A DNA stretch of 64,000 nucleotides. Source: Atrina japonica. Taxonomy: Eukaryota > Mollusca > Bivalvia > Pterioida > Pinnidae. The notes beneath the pieces are model-generated. The model was not told the origin of the DNA. It did no database searches and was given only the letters and a program-made list of their open reading frames with translations. The stretch spans positions 434,001 through 498,000 of the forward strand of contig BROG01000441.1 of assembly GCA_030159075.1 (NCBI GenBank). The letters are read 5' to 3'. The translations under genes were made by a program, and so were the position numbers. Shown here in pieces: positions 34,086-44,430 of this stretch; the stretch's first letter is position 1, and each line of letters begins with the position of its first letter.

Positions 34086-34423
34086 TAAATTACACGATGG
34101 ATGATGTATTTACAGATCTTCACAACAGAATCAACATGCACTTTTGAGTGAAAATCACTATTATCACTATTCTGCATTAAATCCATCAAAATTCTAACAC
34201 AATAAATTAGCCATTCCGTGCGTATCAAATCTAAAATACTTGCCATGTCATCCCCCATATGTATAGGAATAAGAAATATTACTCCCTAGTGGTCAAATTT
34301 CTTAATGTAAAATTTTGATAATTTCAGGTGTTTCAAATGAAAAATGCATATCTCAGATGTTCCCATGTCATTCACTCTATATAAAAAATTTTAATTTGGA
34401 CCTATTAATTCCTATTAATTTAG
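34086..34423. other. Intergenic, nothing recognised
   Basis: AT-rich. It ends in a splice-acceptor-like CCTATTAATTTAG. Confidence 0.25.
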
Positions 34424-34557
34424 TTGTGAGGGCTACTCCAGTAGGTCCGCGTTTACGAGCCGGCCTGCCACCACCACCACCTTATAGACCTAGGACACCA
34501 CCACCTATACCCCCCATGATTTTGTTCAAGGCTGGCAAGTCTGAATATCTAAAGTAA
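34424..34557 (+). CDS. Possible orphan terminal exon, proline-rich
   Basis: After a pyrimidine-poor acceptor-like TTTAG the frame reads VRATPVGPRLRAGLPPPPPY, then RPRTPPPIPPMIL, and ends FKAGKSEYLK before TAA. The composition (Pro/Arg) and the GC-richness against its surroundings suggest real coding sequence, perhaps the last exon of a gene starting further left. No upstream exon or family could be assigned. Confidence 0.3.
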
Positions 34558-35227
34558 AACAATTTGTTATTTTGATATTAAGATAATTGATAAGTGCTGT
34601 TTCTTTTTATTTTAATTTTTTTTTGTACATGTATTTAGATATAAAATTCAAACTGATAATTGTGCATCAATGTGAAGTTAAAATTATCAATTTTTAGTGG
34701 AAAATCAGATATGTATTTAAATTAATGCATATATATTTACTACAAATTATGTGCACAATAAGTATTTACGTTAAACATCGTTATTTTTATTAAACTTGTG
34801 CTCGTCACATAACATGTTTACGTACCGTCCGATCATATATTTTCACGCACATCAATAATCGCGAATTCCGTTAGGCCCCTATTCTATTCCCCGATTTTGT
34901 TCTTCAAGAAAAATGCATATCTCCCCATGTATTTTTTTAGGCTACTTCCAAATAATTATTAAACTTAGATATAAAATTCAAACTGATAATTGTGCATCAA
35001 AGTTTGGAAAACGATCAATATAAGATTATAAAAGTATGCTGATAATTGTAAGTTTTGGTCTGTTTTGTTAACATATTCACTTATTGAACAAGAACTCTTA
35101 AGTGCGCGAAAAATGGTGTCTCGAGGATACAAAGAGTGCACATGACACGACTTACATTGATACGAACTGAACTTGCTTCGTAAATGTAAACACCAAAACC
35201 GGAAACAGTATATTCGGATCCTCAGAC
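34558..35227. other. Region upstream of SPRYD7
   Basis: A segment AGATATAAAATTCAAACTGA (then TAATTGTGCATCAA) occurs twice (34637 and 34968), about 330 bp apart. The last 150 bp are the likely promoter/5' UTR of SPRYD7 (CCGGAAACAG, an ETS-type motif, 33 bp before the ATG). Confidence 0.35.
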
Positions 35228-38200
35228 ATGGCGGCATGTTTCTGCTGCTGTCGACTAGGTTCGGGGTATAACTCCGGACATATTCCTCTGAAAGAAATCC
35301 CAACCGTGAAGTTGGATACATCTGGAATAGGTAAAGTAAAATACTAAAGGTTTTTGATACATTGACACATTAATAACCCTAAAATATGTGTGTGGCCAAC
35401 AGTTAACTTACACGGATTAAAAGTTGACAGGCATTGGCCATTTAGCAGTGCCAGAGTAGGTAGGCTACATCAGACCTAGTCGATAATCATATTAGAACGT
35501 AGCACAGCTGTAGATGTTAATTTAAATAATCGACCTGCCACGACAAAATATTTTTACGCTTTAGTAATCTGTAAACAAAAGACATATTGTATGATGAATA
35601 TTAATTGTCTACAGATGTGACTCCAGATGTGGAAACAATAAATTGAACCAAATGGCACGAAATATTTTCCACTAAAGCCTAAATTAAAGTTATAAACTTT
35701 AGAGCAACTTCTTCTTTGATTTTTCACTTGTCAGTGTCAGGTAAATTTATATGTAGGTCTTTATTTAGTTACAGCTGCAATGCAGAAGGTATTTTACTTT
35801 TTTTCTATCTCTTTCGATAGTCTTTATTAAGTGTCGGGTTACTTACTGCCTCACATTCTATTTGAGTTATTTCGGATTATGATCAGTTCTAATCCCTTTG
35901 GGGATTCTGTTGGCAACACAACGGAATCTCCAAAGGGATTAGGTTAGTTTTACTAGATCAGTAGGCTACTACATCAGTACATGTAATAATCTAGTAGAAC
36001 TGATCATAATTCATTGACTTGCATGTCAATATCAGTTTTGATGTTGTTTTCTTTTATTTAGGGAATGATGTTGTGATTGTCAAAAGTGGTCGTCGAATTT
36101 GTGGCACTGGAGCGGCGTTAGCTAATGCACCTATAGCACAAGATAAAGCTTATTTTGAAGTAAAGATTCAGAGCACTGGTGAGTTTGGTGATACTATTTT
36201 TGTATGTACTTTACAATGTACAATTATATAGCATTTCATTTTGATGGCCTTTGTGTTTTGTAAAAAGGTACTGCATTTGCGGTGTGTGTTTGTATTGTGT
36301 GCATTTATTTGTCATTTGTGTGTATTTTTTAGATTATGTGTGAGTGTGTGTGTGTGTGTGTGTTTGTCATTTGTGTGTATTTTTTAGGTTATGTGTGAGT
36401 GTTTGTGTGTGTGTGTTTGTCATTTGTGTGTATTTTTTAGGTTATGTGTGTGTGTGTTTGTGTGTGTGTATTTGTGTGTGTGTGTGTGTGTGTTTGTCAT
36501 TTGTGTGTATTTTTTAGGTTATGTGTGAGTGTTTGTGTTTGTCATTTGTGTGTATTTTTAGGGTGCGTTTATGTGTAGCTGTCACAATGAGAATGTTGAT
36601 TACATGAACACATTTAAGAGAAATTCTAAGAGAAAGAGAGAGAGAGAGATGTTTTTTTATCATGACATAGTCTTGAAGCAACGTGAGTGTTAACTTTTCC
36701 ATTTTGAGAACTCTCTTTTTACCATCCATACCCAACTCACTGGTATCCTTTCCATATGTATTATTTGACAAAATGATGCTACATGTACACTTTGGGTTCC
36801 CATAGACCTTGAAAAGTGCTTTAAAATAGAGTTAGTCCTTAAAAAGTGCTTAAATATATGTAGCAGTGGTTAAATGGTGTTCCTACTAGCTTGGCTAGTG
36901 GGGTTACCCCTTTAGCTCAATTTGTAGGGCACCAGATTTATAATCCAGGGACCTTAGGTTCGATTCCCAGCAGAGACAGTTATTTGTCTCTGTGACATTT
37001 GGCACCAACGTTGGGACTAGAGTTCTTCCTGGATAGAATACAATTATCTATCACTTATTTCACAATAAGTGATTGTTACCTCCGAATGAAGAGTCGGGAC
37101 GTCTCTTTCAAAATGGAGGGGATAATGTAGCAGTGGTTAAATGGTGTTCCTACTAGCTTGGCTAGTGGGGTTACCCCTTTAGCTCAATTTGTAGGGCACC
37201 AGATTTATAATCCAGGGACCCTAGGTTCGATTCCCAGCAGAGACAGTTATTTGTCTCTGTGACATATAAAAATATCCTTGAAAAGTGCTTGATTTTTATT
37301 AAAAATGCTCGATTAATTTCATCAGAGTTCTTGAATTCAACTTTTTGCATGTTTATTCATCACCAAGAAACTACTTGACCTACATTGAAGTATATTCCTG
37401 TGGAGTAAATCATTTTTGTGAACTGCTGGATATCTTTGGTATGTAATGGAACTGTATGCAGTATTTTGACTACTGCCAGTGAAATGTGAAAGAACCTTCC
37501 TGACAGTGTTTTGTATTTGTTTTTTTTTTTTTACTTTGGTTTGGCATACAAAGCCATTGAAAGTGCTGGAAAAACACTGAAAGTCCTGGAAATGTGCTTG
37601 AAAAATCTTTTTCGTTGGTTGTATAAACTGTAATATACTGGTACTATGCACATGTACAATATGTAGCCTTATATTCTTATGAAGATTATATATTCATGTA
37701 TTTACCCTTTACTATTAAATTCCGGATATTCAAACATTGGTTTAAGCTCTAGCATTAACTAATGAAGCCACACCTTGACTCAGTACTGCAGTTTAAGCTC
37801 CACACTTTATAGGTACATGTAACCTACATTGTATGACATATTAGGTCTCTTGTTAGTCTGGATATGAGCATTGCTGGATCCAGAGTTTGTCAGAAAGTTT
37901 GCCAGTCGAGGAAGGTCTGTGATACATAATAGCAATGATTTCTCACAATTAAAAACTGAATTTATGGAAAAAACCTGACAAATGTGGTAAAATATACAAA
38001 ACCAAACCATTTTGCTCTTCTCAATTGCCAGTTAATTTGTTTACACAATTACAAAATTATAATTATAATTTTAAAATTATAATATGTGTGATGAAATCTC
38101 TTGATGAGAATTTTAGTTTTGTCATGAATAAGCATACATGATCAGCACAGAAGATGCTGTAAATTTACACTGTGACCGAGTGTAAATTGACAACGTCTTC

Positions 38201-40437
38201 TGTGCTGATCATTTTGAACCATGAAGTCTCTCACTTCTGGCCAGCGCAGGTTCAAGCCCTGCTGGAATCTAATTATAAGCTGATTTTTGTTACAAAGTTT
38301 GCCAGTTTACCTTTGCAAGATTGTGGTCTCTGATGATGGGGCGTAAAAACGCTATTCAAATTGAACTTCGAAACTTACATTGTGTATTTATATACTTCAG
38401 AGTTCCACAATATGGCTAACCTGATTTGTTGTGCAGGTGGTCTGTGTGATTATAATATTAAATAAAAAAAAATTTGCATGTAGCATCACTTTTACAGGTG
38501 TTTGGGGTGTTGGCTTGGCAACAAAGAGATGTAATGTCAACATTGTGCCCCTTGGTAACAATACAGAATCCTGGGTGTTACAACATGATGGTAATTTTGT
38601 ACATAACCAAGAACAAAGGGGAAGATTAACAGACATTCCACAGGAAGGCGATGTTTTGGTAAACTACTTTGATATCACAGAGATTGACATTCAGTTTTAG
38701 CATGCTGGGACGAAAGTCCAGATAGCTAATGTCTTACTCCTGATGCCTTTGTTGTTTATTTTTCACCCTGTGTGTCTAGAATGGGGATTAAAGTATTGGA
38801 ATAGTGCAATAAATGATACTTAATCATTGAATAGAAATATCTTATAATAGAAAAAAAATTATATAATTTTATGAAATTCTATACAAGGTTCTGTATTGAT
38901 ATTTTATGTCATTTCAACACTAATGCATTTTGTATTAAACAATACTTTTTATCCTGTTACATTTTCACTAAAGTTGATAAAACAGTTGGTTTGACTATTT
39001 TTTAGGGTTTTACATATGACCATGTGCAGCTGAATGTTTTTCTGAATGGTCGTCCTTTAAACACTCCATTTACAGGAATGAAAGGAACAGTGTATCCTGT
39101 TTTTTATGGTAAGAAAAGAATCATGCTTAAAAGTACCTGACATTATAACTGTTATATAATTGAAATAATGTATCATTTGAATGTGAAATATTTAACCTCT
39201 GTTCAACAGGGCTGTGAAATGTAAATTATACTGGTCATAGATTCACACATTTTTAAGAATTAAAAAGTATCAAACTTTTGTAGCATCAGTCAGCTGGAGC
39301 ACCATAACAAACTGGCTGTCACCATATAGTTGTAAACTTGTTCAGTTTGACATTGAACACCATTTATAAAATAATGATAACAACTACTTGTTGGTATATG
39401 TCAACATGTCTCATAGTGTTCATACCACAGTCATAGATCCGGGCCCAACATGTGTTCTCCTACTCTTCATATCACAATCATAGATCTGGGCCCAACATGT
39501 GTCCTCCTAGTGTTCATACCACAATCATAGATCCGTGCCCGACATGTGTTCTCCGAGTGTTCATATCACAATCATAGATCCTTGCCCGACATGTGTTCTC
39601 CTAGTGTTCATACCACAATCATAGATCCGTGCCTTACATGTGTTCTCCGAGTGTTCATATCACATTCATTGATCTGGGCCCAACATATGTTCTCCTAGTG
39701 TTCATATCACAATCATAGATCCGTGCCCAACATGTGTTCTCCTACTGTTCATATCACAATCATAGATCTGGGCCTGACATGTGTTCTCCTAGTGTTCATA
39801 TCACAATCATAGATCTGGGCCCAGTATGAGTTCTCTTATTGTTCATATCACAATCATAGATCCGTGCCCAACATGTGTTTTCCTAGTGTTCATACCACAA
39901 TCATTGATCCGGGCCCAACATGTGTTCTCCTAGTGTTCATACCACAATCATTGATCCGGGCCCAACATGTGTTCATATCACAATCATAGATCTGGGCCCG
40001 ACATGTGTTCTCCTAGTGTTCATATTACAATCATAGATCTGGGCCCAACATATGTTCTCTTACATACTCAAAAAAGTTTTGTCTGAAGTTTTCTTCAAAT
40101 TAGCAATAATTTTAATTATTATTTACAGTTGTGTGCCGTCAGTATACAAACATGTCCAGCTGCAGAATACATTTTGTGTTTTTACTTTAAAATCATCAAA
40201 AGCTAGTTGAACTTGAGAACCTACTTACTGAGTTAATTTGGTGACTTCAGCCCCAGATTTACATATCTTAGACAAAGAAACTGAACACTTCAACTTATCA
40301 TGCTTTTATTTAACTTGTATTCACTTTGGTTATTTTCAGTGGATGAGGGTGCTGTAATGGACGTACAATTTGACAAATTTTACCACCAACCACCAGATGG
40401 ATTTGATAGCATTATGATAGAGAAATCTTTGTTATGA
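35228..40437 (+). CDS. SPRYD7: SPRY domain-containing protein 7 (five exons)
   Basis: Exons: 35228-35330, 36062-36178, 38498-38658, 39006-39108 and 40340-40437. All introns are GT..AG and phases fit (1, 1, 0, 1), giving 582 nt and 193 residues, close to the ~196 of vertebrate SPRYD7 (CLLD6). Key matches are the Cys-rich start MAACFCCCRLG, GHIPLKEIPTVKLDT, NDVVIVKSGRRICGTG, AYFEVKIQSTG, VWGVGLATK, IPQEGDVL, TYDHVQLNVFLNG, GTVYPVFYV and FYHQPPDGF. These make up one SPRY beta-sandwich spanning almost the whole protein. The cellular role is poorly known; SPRY domains bind peptides or proteins. Intron 1 holds a foldback element, intron 2 a complete short LTR element and a 71 bp hairpin, and intron 4 a 47 bp minisatellite. 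AATAAA lies at 40775-40780. Orthology is confident, function is not. Confidence 0.95.
35876..36010. repeat. Nested foldback element in SPRYD7 intron 1
   Basis: Outer perfect 15 bp inverted repeat ATTATGATCAGTTCT / AGAACTGATCATAAT encloses a second hairpin at 35889-35942 (CTAATCCCTTTGG.. / CCAAAGGGATTAG, about 24 bp arms with two mismatches) and a third weak pairing (ACTAGATCAGTAG). Confidence 0.8.
36290..36560. repeat. GT-rich tandem repeat in SPRYD7 intron 2
   Basis: GTTTGTCATTTGTGTGTATT + TTTTAGGTTATGTGTGAGTG recurs about four to five times with variable (GT)n spacers. Confidence 0.85.
36859..36997 (+). repeat. 5' LTR (139 bp) with tRNA-like domain
   Basis: Begins TGTAGCAGTGG, ends CTCTGTGACA. 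The tRNA-like domain spans about 36904-36975, with TATAA in the anticodon-loop position. The anticodon stem is degenerate. Confidence 0.85.
37000..37017 (+). promoter_or_regulatory. Primer-binding site candidate (tRNA-Lys type)
   Basis: TGGCACCAACGTTGGGAC, two bases after the 5' LTR. It resembles the retroviral tRNA-Lys1,2 site TGGCGCCCAACGTGGGGC. Confidence 0.7.
37126..37264 (+). repeat. 3' LTR (139 bp)
   Basis: One substitution relative to the 5' LTR. Preceded by AATGGAGGGGATAA. Confidence 0.85.
38140..38210. repeat. 71 bp stem-loop in SPRYD7 intron 2
   Basis: Left arm GATCAGCACAGAAGATGCTG + TAAATTTACACT and right arm AGTGTAAATTGACAACG + TCTTCTGTGCTGATC pair over 32 bp with about three mismatches around a 7 base loop. 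The size and shape fit either a pre-miRNA-like hairpin or a foldback element. Confidence 0.8.
39404..40070 (+). repeat. ~47 bp minisatellite in SPRYD7 intron 4
   Basis: About thirteen units of TCCTAGTGTTCATACCACAA + TCATAGATCCGGGCCCAACA + TGTGTTC. Units vary mainly at CGTGCCC/CGGGCCC/TGGGCCC and one is truncated near 39970. Confidence 0.92.
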
Positions 40438-41170
40438 CACTGCCTACTTTATAGTGTTCTTTGTACACCATTGTGTACAGATATATGGATATATACATAC
40501 AGATTCCAAACCTTCTTCTTGGTACAGAAATATACCTATCTTATCAAGAGCTAGGTAATATATGAATCCTGACCATCTACATCATGTTACATAACGCTAT
40601 TCTCTCTGGAAGGTTCCGAAATATGGCATGGATATATTACATTTCAGAAATGAAAATTAACAAATAGCAAACTGTACACAGTGCAAAATCTGCTCCTGAT
40701 ATGAAAATATCTTGGAGTCCATACTGAGACTTTTGATTCCAGGATAATATTTATTCAAACGAGAAGACTAAAGAAATAAAGACGCTTCAGTTGAATGCTT
40801 CTCAATATTGGATATCTGTTTTATCATTTCTTCACTGCTAACACCTTATTACCCAAATTGATAATACCCGATACTCAAGTTCTTTTTGGTTTTTTTTTTC
40901 AAAAATTGATTCCCACTCTTAGATTTGGGTGATTTGACTAAAAATCTGTTCACTCAATTGCTTTGTGTCCACATGAGTTTTAATATCTATCCTTGCATTT
41001 TGACAAATAAATGAAGATTTTACAAAGTATGATTAAATGTATATATATATATATTTATGACAAGATTTATATATGTATAGTAAGTTATATCAGTTGTATA
41101 CTCATGTCAATAAGGAATGGTGCTTGTACTATTGTGTTGTGTAAATAATACATATCCAGATTGCTTTCTA
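40438..41170 (+). other. 3' UTR and downstream flank of SPRYD7
   Basis: AATAAA at 40775-40780 is the first full polyadenylation signal after the stop. Another follows near 41006. An (AT)n tract sits at 41038-41054. Confidence 0.5.
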
Positions 41171-41354
41171 CAGTAAAACTTTGTTAAACTGCCACCATTT
41201 GTTCAGCCTAACTTTGGCATTACATAGGCGTTTGGCGAAACGTTGAGGGAAACTTTAAATGAAATTTTAGGGAAAATTGGAAAGGGGTCTTAAAAATTGT
41301 GGTGTAAAGCGAGGTGGCAAATGATATGAGGGGCATTATAAAGAGGTTTTACTG
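41171..41354. mobile_element. Tc1/mariner-type miniature TIR element
   Basis: TA + CAGTAAAACTTTGTTAAAC at the left and AAAGAGGTTTTACTG + TA at the right. Same family as 20407, 21114 and 63595, and the best-preserved TA duplication of the group. Confidence 0.78.
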
Positions 41355-41434
41355 TATATATATTAGTAATATATAAGTACATAATAATTAGGTAAGTGGA
41401 GATGTATCTTTTTGAATGTCTTGAATTTTAAATA

Positions 41435-41690
41435 GTGTTTTTACACCACAATTAGCAATTTTTCAGTTATATGGTGGTGGCCAGTTTTTAATGGTGGAGG
41501 AGATAACCCAGTTACAATGTACCTGGGAAGAGTTATTGGCCTTCCACAATTAAACTGGCAAACTTTCTCAAAAAATCAGCATAAGTTCCAGTGGGGATCC
41601 ATCCTGCACCGACAGGAAGTGGGAGACTTCATGGTTCAACCACGCTATTCTAATCCCTCGGCTAATGAAACTCCTACAGATTAGGTTTAT
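41435..41690 (-). mobile_element. V-SINE/RUDI-like SINE copy
   Basis: GTTTTTACACCACAATTAGC, ATGGTGGTGGCCAG, GGTGGAGGAGATAACCC, TACCTGGGAAGAG, GGCCTTCCACAATTAAACTGG and CATGGTTCAACCACG. The minus strand reads from a decayed tRNA-like head (right side) to the conserved SINE 3' end. It has the same order as the copies at 46.9 and 55.9 kb. Confidence 0.65.
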
Positions 41691-42854
41691 CTAAATCCAG
41701 TGGAAATTCTGAAGGAATGTTGTTTTTGAAATGATGGCACTTGTACATCAAGACCCCATGTAATCTTTTGTAAGGTGTTCAGGCACAATTTCAAATTCAT
41801 TTGATTTTAATTGTGATAAAAAAATATTTTTCAGATATTTTTTTAACAATCTTTCTTTCTTCTCTGCAGCTTTTAACCTTTCTCTAAAAAATTTGTCAAA
41901 ATTGTAGCTACTATCACTTTAAAAATTCTGTGAGTTCTTTATTTAACCCACACAGGAATATGTACAGGTATTTTAGCTTTAATTCTACCATATCTACATG
42001 TTTTGTACCAAATAAATCAGCACATATTTACAAGCACGATGGGTCTGTTATAGGTTGTAACACTGGTGATAGGTTAGTTTTCATCACAAAAATAGAGCTA
42101 CAGTAATACATGGCATCAGAGATAGGCAAAATGTTACACCTGCACACCCTATTTTTGGATAATAGACAGTATTGTTGTTTTTGGTTCTTTGACAGAAGTA
42201 GATGTAGTTATGCTCACCTCATCAAGTCTTTACCAAAAACATAATTTTATTTAAAAACAAAAGTACTACATGTACCTGACAACATTCTTTTAAAATCAAT
42301 ATATTGAAATCTACAGCCAATATAATGTAAGGTCAGCGTAGAAGAGTTCCTTTAAATTTAACATACTGTATAAGCAGAAATTTGAGCGATGGTTCAATTT
42401 TGGCATAATTATCGGGGTTGTTGAAGTCACTTAAATTGAATATCACTAACAGTGCTTTTCCCATCATAGATGATAGTTATCTTTTTCAATCATGAAATAT
42501 CGTTAAAATCACTTTTCACTAAAATTGATACCATATTTTTCAGACAATATGCTAAATTTGCATATCGCTAAAATTTCCACTTACACGGTATTGAACTCTA
42601 TGGCCACCATCACATGCATCATCATGTCACCCTAGAAAAGTCTTTGTTTTAGATGTACAATGTATTTATTCAATTTTGTTCAAGTATGACCACATTTTAC
42701 TTGTATGTATGCATTTACTTCGATCATTGTCATTGGAAGGCTGTTTCCCTTTGAAAAATGAGTTTCTGTTTTCCACATGATTTATGTATATTTTTTTCAA
42801 TTTTACTGAAAATGTGTATATCTCTGTCTATTAATACTTTCCCAATTTAGGAAG
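41691..42854. other. Intergenic, nothing recognised
   Basis: AT-rich and without ORFs or structured repeats that I can define. Confidence 0.25.
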
Positions 42855-42990
42855 CAGGGGCCCATTTTATGAAAGGACTTAAGTCCTAAATCTTTGTCCT
42901 AATTGTCATCATTCTGACCAATCAGTGATGCGTTGCCATGGTAGTTAGGACTAAAAGTTGGATTTACGACCTTTCGTAAAACAGGACCCT
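42855..42990. mobile_element. Foldback miniature element
   Basis: Left AGGGGCCCATTTTATGAAAG + GACTTAAGTCC and right GGATTTACGACCTTTCGTAA + AACAGGACCCT are imperfect inverted copies, flanking a central CCAATCAGTGATGCGTTGCC. Confidence 0.65.
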
Positions 42991-43502
42991 TAAGTGTTTT
43001 TTAATATGGGCGAGGAATCTCACTGGTGTGTGTTTATGTGTAATATATATTTTTAAATGTTAAAACCACGCTTAAAAGACAACTGTTGTTGAAAATTTAT
43101 GTAGGTAATCTTTGTAAAGTTTGATCGAGTAACATATTGGACTTGTTGATATCCTGGACACAAAAATGCAAAATAGGTTAATCAAAAATCATAAAGGTAT
43201 CACAGAGATTTGAAACTCCCAAGGAATAAAAGTTGCAGATCAATGACTGTTTTCCCCTTGTGCTCAGCATCAGAATAAAAGTCACACATCGGTGACTTTC
43301 TTCCCCTAGCACTTGGCATCAGAAATAAAAGTTGCAGGTCTTGTAGACAAAATTTGAAATTGAGGTCTCCACGTTGTTGTAGGCCTGTCACATTCAAGAA
43401 TACTCATTGCATTTTGATTAGTCCATAGCATAAGTCCTAATTTGTGACACTTCACCTATTTCTGGTGAAATCTTTGTAGATAATGATAAGAAATTATCAG
43501 TG
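42991..43502. other. Intergenic with a short imperfect repeat
   Basis: Around 43220-43345 AATAAAAGT(TGCAG/CACAC)ATC is repeated three times with flanking TTCCCC and AGCA/GGCATCAGAA phrases, a ~60 bp degenerate tandem. Confidence 0.4.
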
Positions 43503-43506
43503 TTAA

Positions 43507-43590
43507 CTCTTCAACCCCTGAAAAAACAATGGACTCTTCTGTAAATCAATGACTTGGGCCAGTCCAAATGTGTCCTCAGGGGTTAATGAG
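43507..43590. mobile_element. ~85 bp piggyBac-like miniature element
   Basis: TTAA + CTCTTCAACCCCTGA at the left and TCAGGGGTTAATGAG + GTAA at the right. The inner sequence AATGGACTCTTCTGTAAATC and GGCCAGTCCAAATGTG matches 48249-48331 in the inverse orientation. Confidence 0.65.
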
Positions 43591-44430
43591 GTAAAGGAAA
43601 CTTAAGAACTTGATCATTAATCATGGAAAACACCAAGTTTACTTTGGTTAGAATGAGATCATCAGTCGGTATGATATTTTCTAGAATCTGAATTTCATGG
43701 GGTTTAAATTTTGTTGTTTTAAAAATGAAACAAATTGGTTGACATTTAATTTCATCATAATAAAAAACACATTTGTAAAGGAACCTATAACTCTTACTAG
43801 GTATATGTAGAATTTTGCCATGGATTAAATTTCGTTGATACATGAAAACAGTGAAATTAAAACCACAATGAAATTTTCTGGTTCTATAGTATGTTTAAAA
43901 CTTTTTGAAAAGCAGTGTAATTTTCCAGTGTAGCCCCTGTCCTAATTATCAGAATAAAATCATTTCAGCATTTGATCTTTTGTTACAAATCATAAATATA
44001 GAATGTATTATGCATATGTTCTGTATTGACAGAATTTTTATTGTACTGGAGGTTGTTATTAAGGGAATGTGTGTAATATTTAGAAATCATCATTTGTAAT
44101 GTACTAGATGATATATATATATATAATCATTTATTTTTGTTTGTTTTAGATTTCTACTGCAAAATTTAGTTTTTGTTACTGATCAGTTATCGTGCATTAC
44201 ACCTACACCTGGTAACAATAATCCAAATAAACATGCATTTATATGACAGTGTTTATTAAAAACTTATATGCTACAGATCATCGTTGACTTTAGTATCTTC
44301 GTCTGCAGGATTTCTTTGGGGAGCTTATGCTATACTCCTGACATCGGCATCCGCACTGATGTTTTTGTAACCAAAAGTGTTAGAAAGACAAAACTTGTAA
44401 GCATGATACATCTAGTTATGAGCATAAGAA
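43591..44430. other. Intergenic, nothing recognised
   Basis: AT-rich sequence. An (AT)n run lies near 44112-44124. Confidence 0.25.

Larger units (their letters stand above)
36859..37264 (+). mobile_element. Terminal-repeat retrotransposon in miniature with tRNA-like LTRs
   Basis: Two 139 bp direct repeats (36859-36997 and 37126-37264) differ at one base (ACCTTAGG / ACCCTAGG) and both run 5'-TG..CA-3'. The 128 bp between them starts TT then TGGCACCAACGTTGGGAC, a good match to a tRNA-Lys-type primer-binding site, and ends GGAGGGGATAA, a purine-rich polypurine-tract candidate directly before the second repeat. A 4 bp target duplication TATA flanks it (36855-36858, 37265-37268). There is no coding sequence, so it would need a helper LTR retrotransposon. 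Each LTR contains a tRNA-like segment with A-box TAGCTCAATTTGTAGGGC and B-box GGTTCGATTCC. The near identity of the LTRs implies a recent insertion. Position: SPRYD7 intron 2, sense orientation. Confidence 0.8.

Noticed and set aside
35876..36010. Bacterial-type terminator or attachment site
   Set aside because: The sequence lies in a metazoan intron; a foldback element is the simpler reading.
36904..37260. Two functional tRNA genes in SPRYD7 intron 2
   Set aside because: The anticodon stem is degenerate and both copies lie at identical positions inside LTR-like direct repeats.
36859..37264. Simple SINE tandem duplication instead of an LTR element
   Set aside because: TG..CA ends, primer-binding-site and purine-tract candidates in the right places, and a TATA target duplication fit an LTR element better. 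It is kept as the main alternative.
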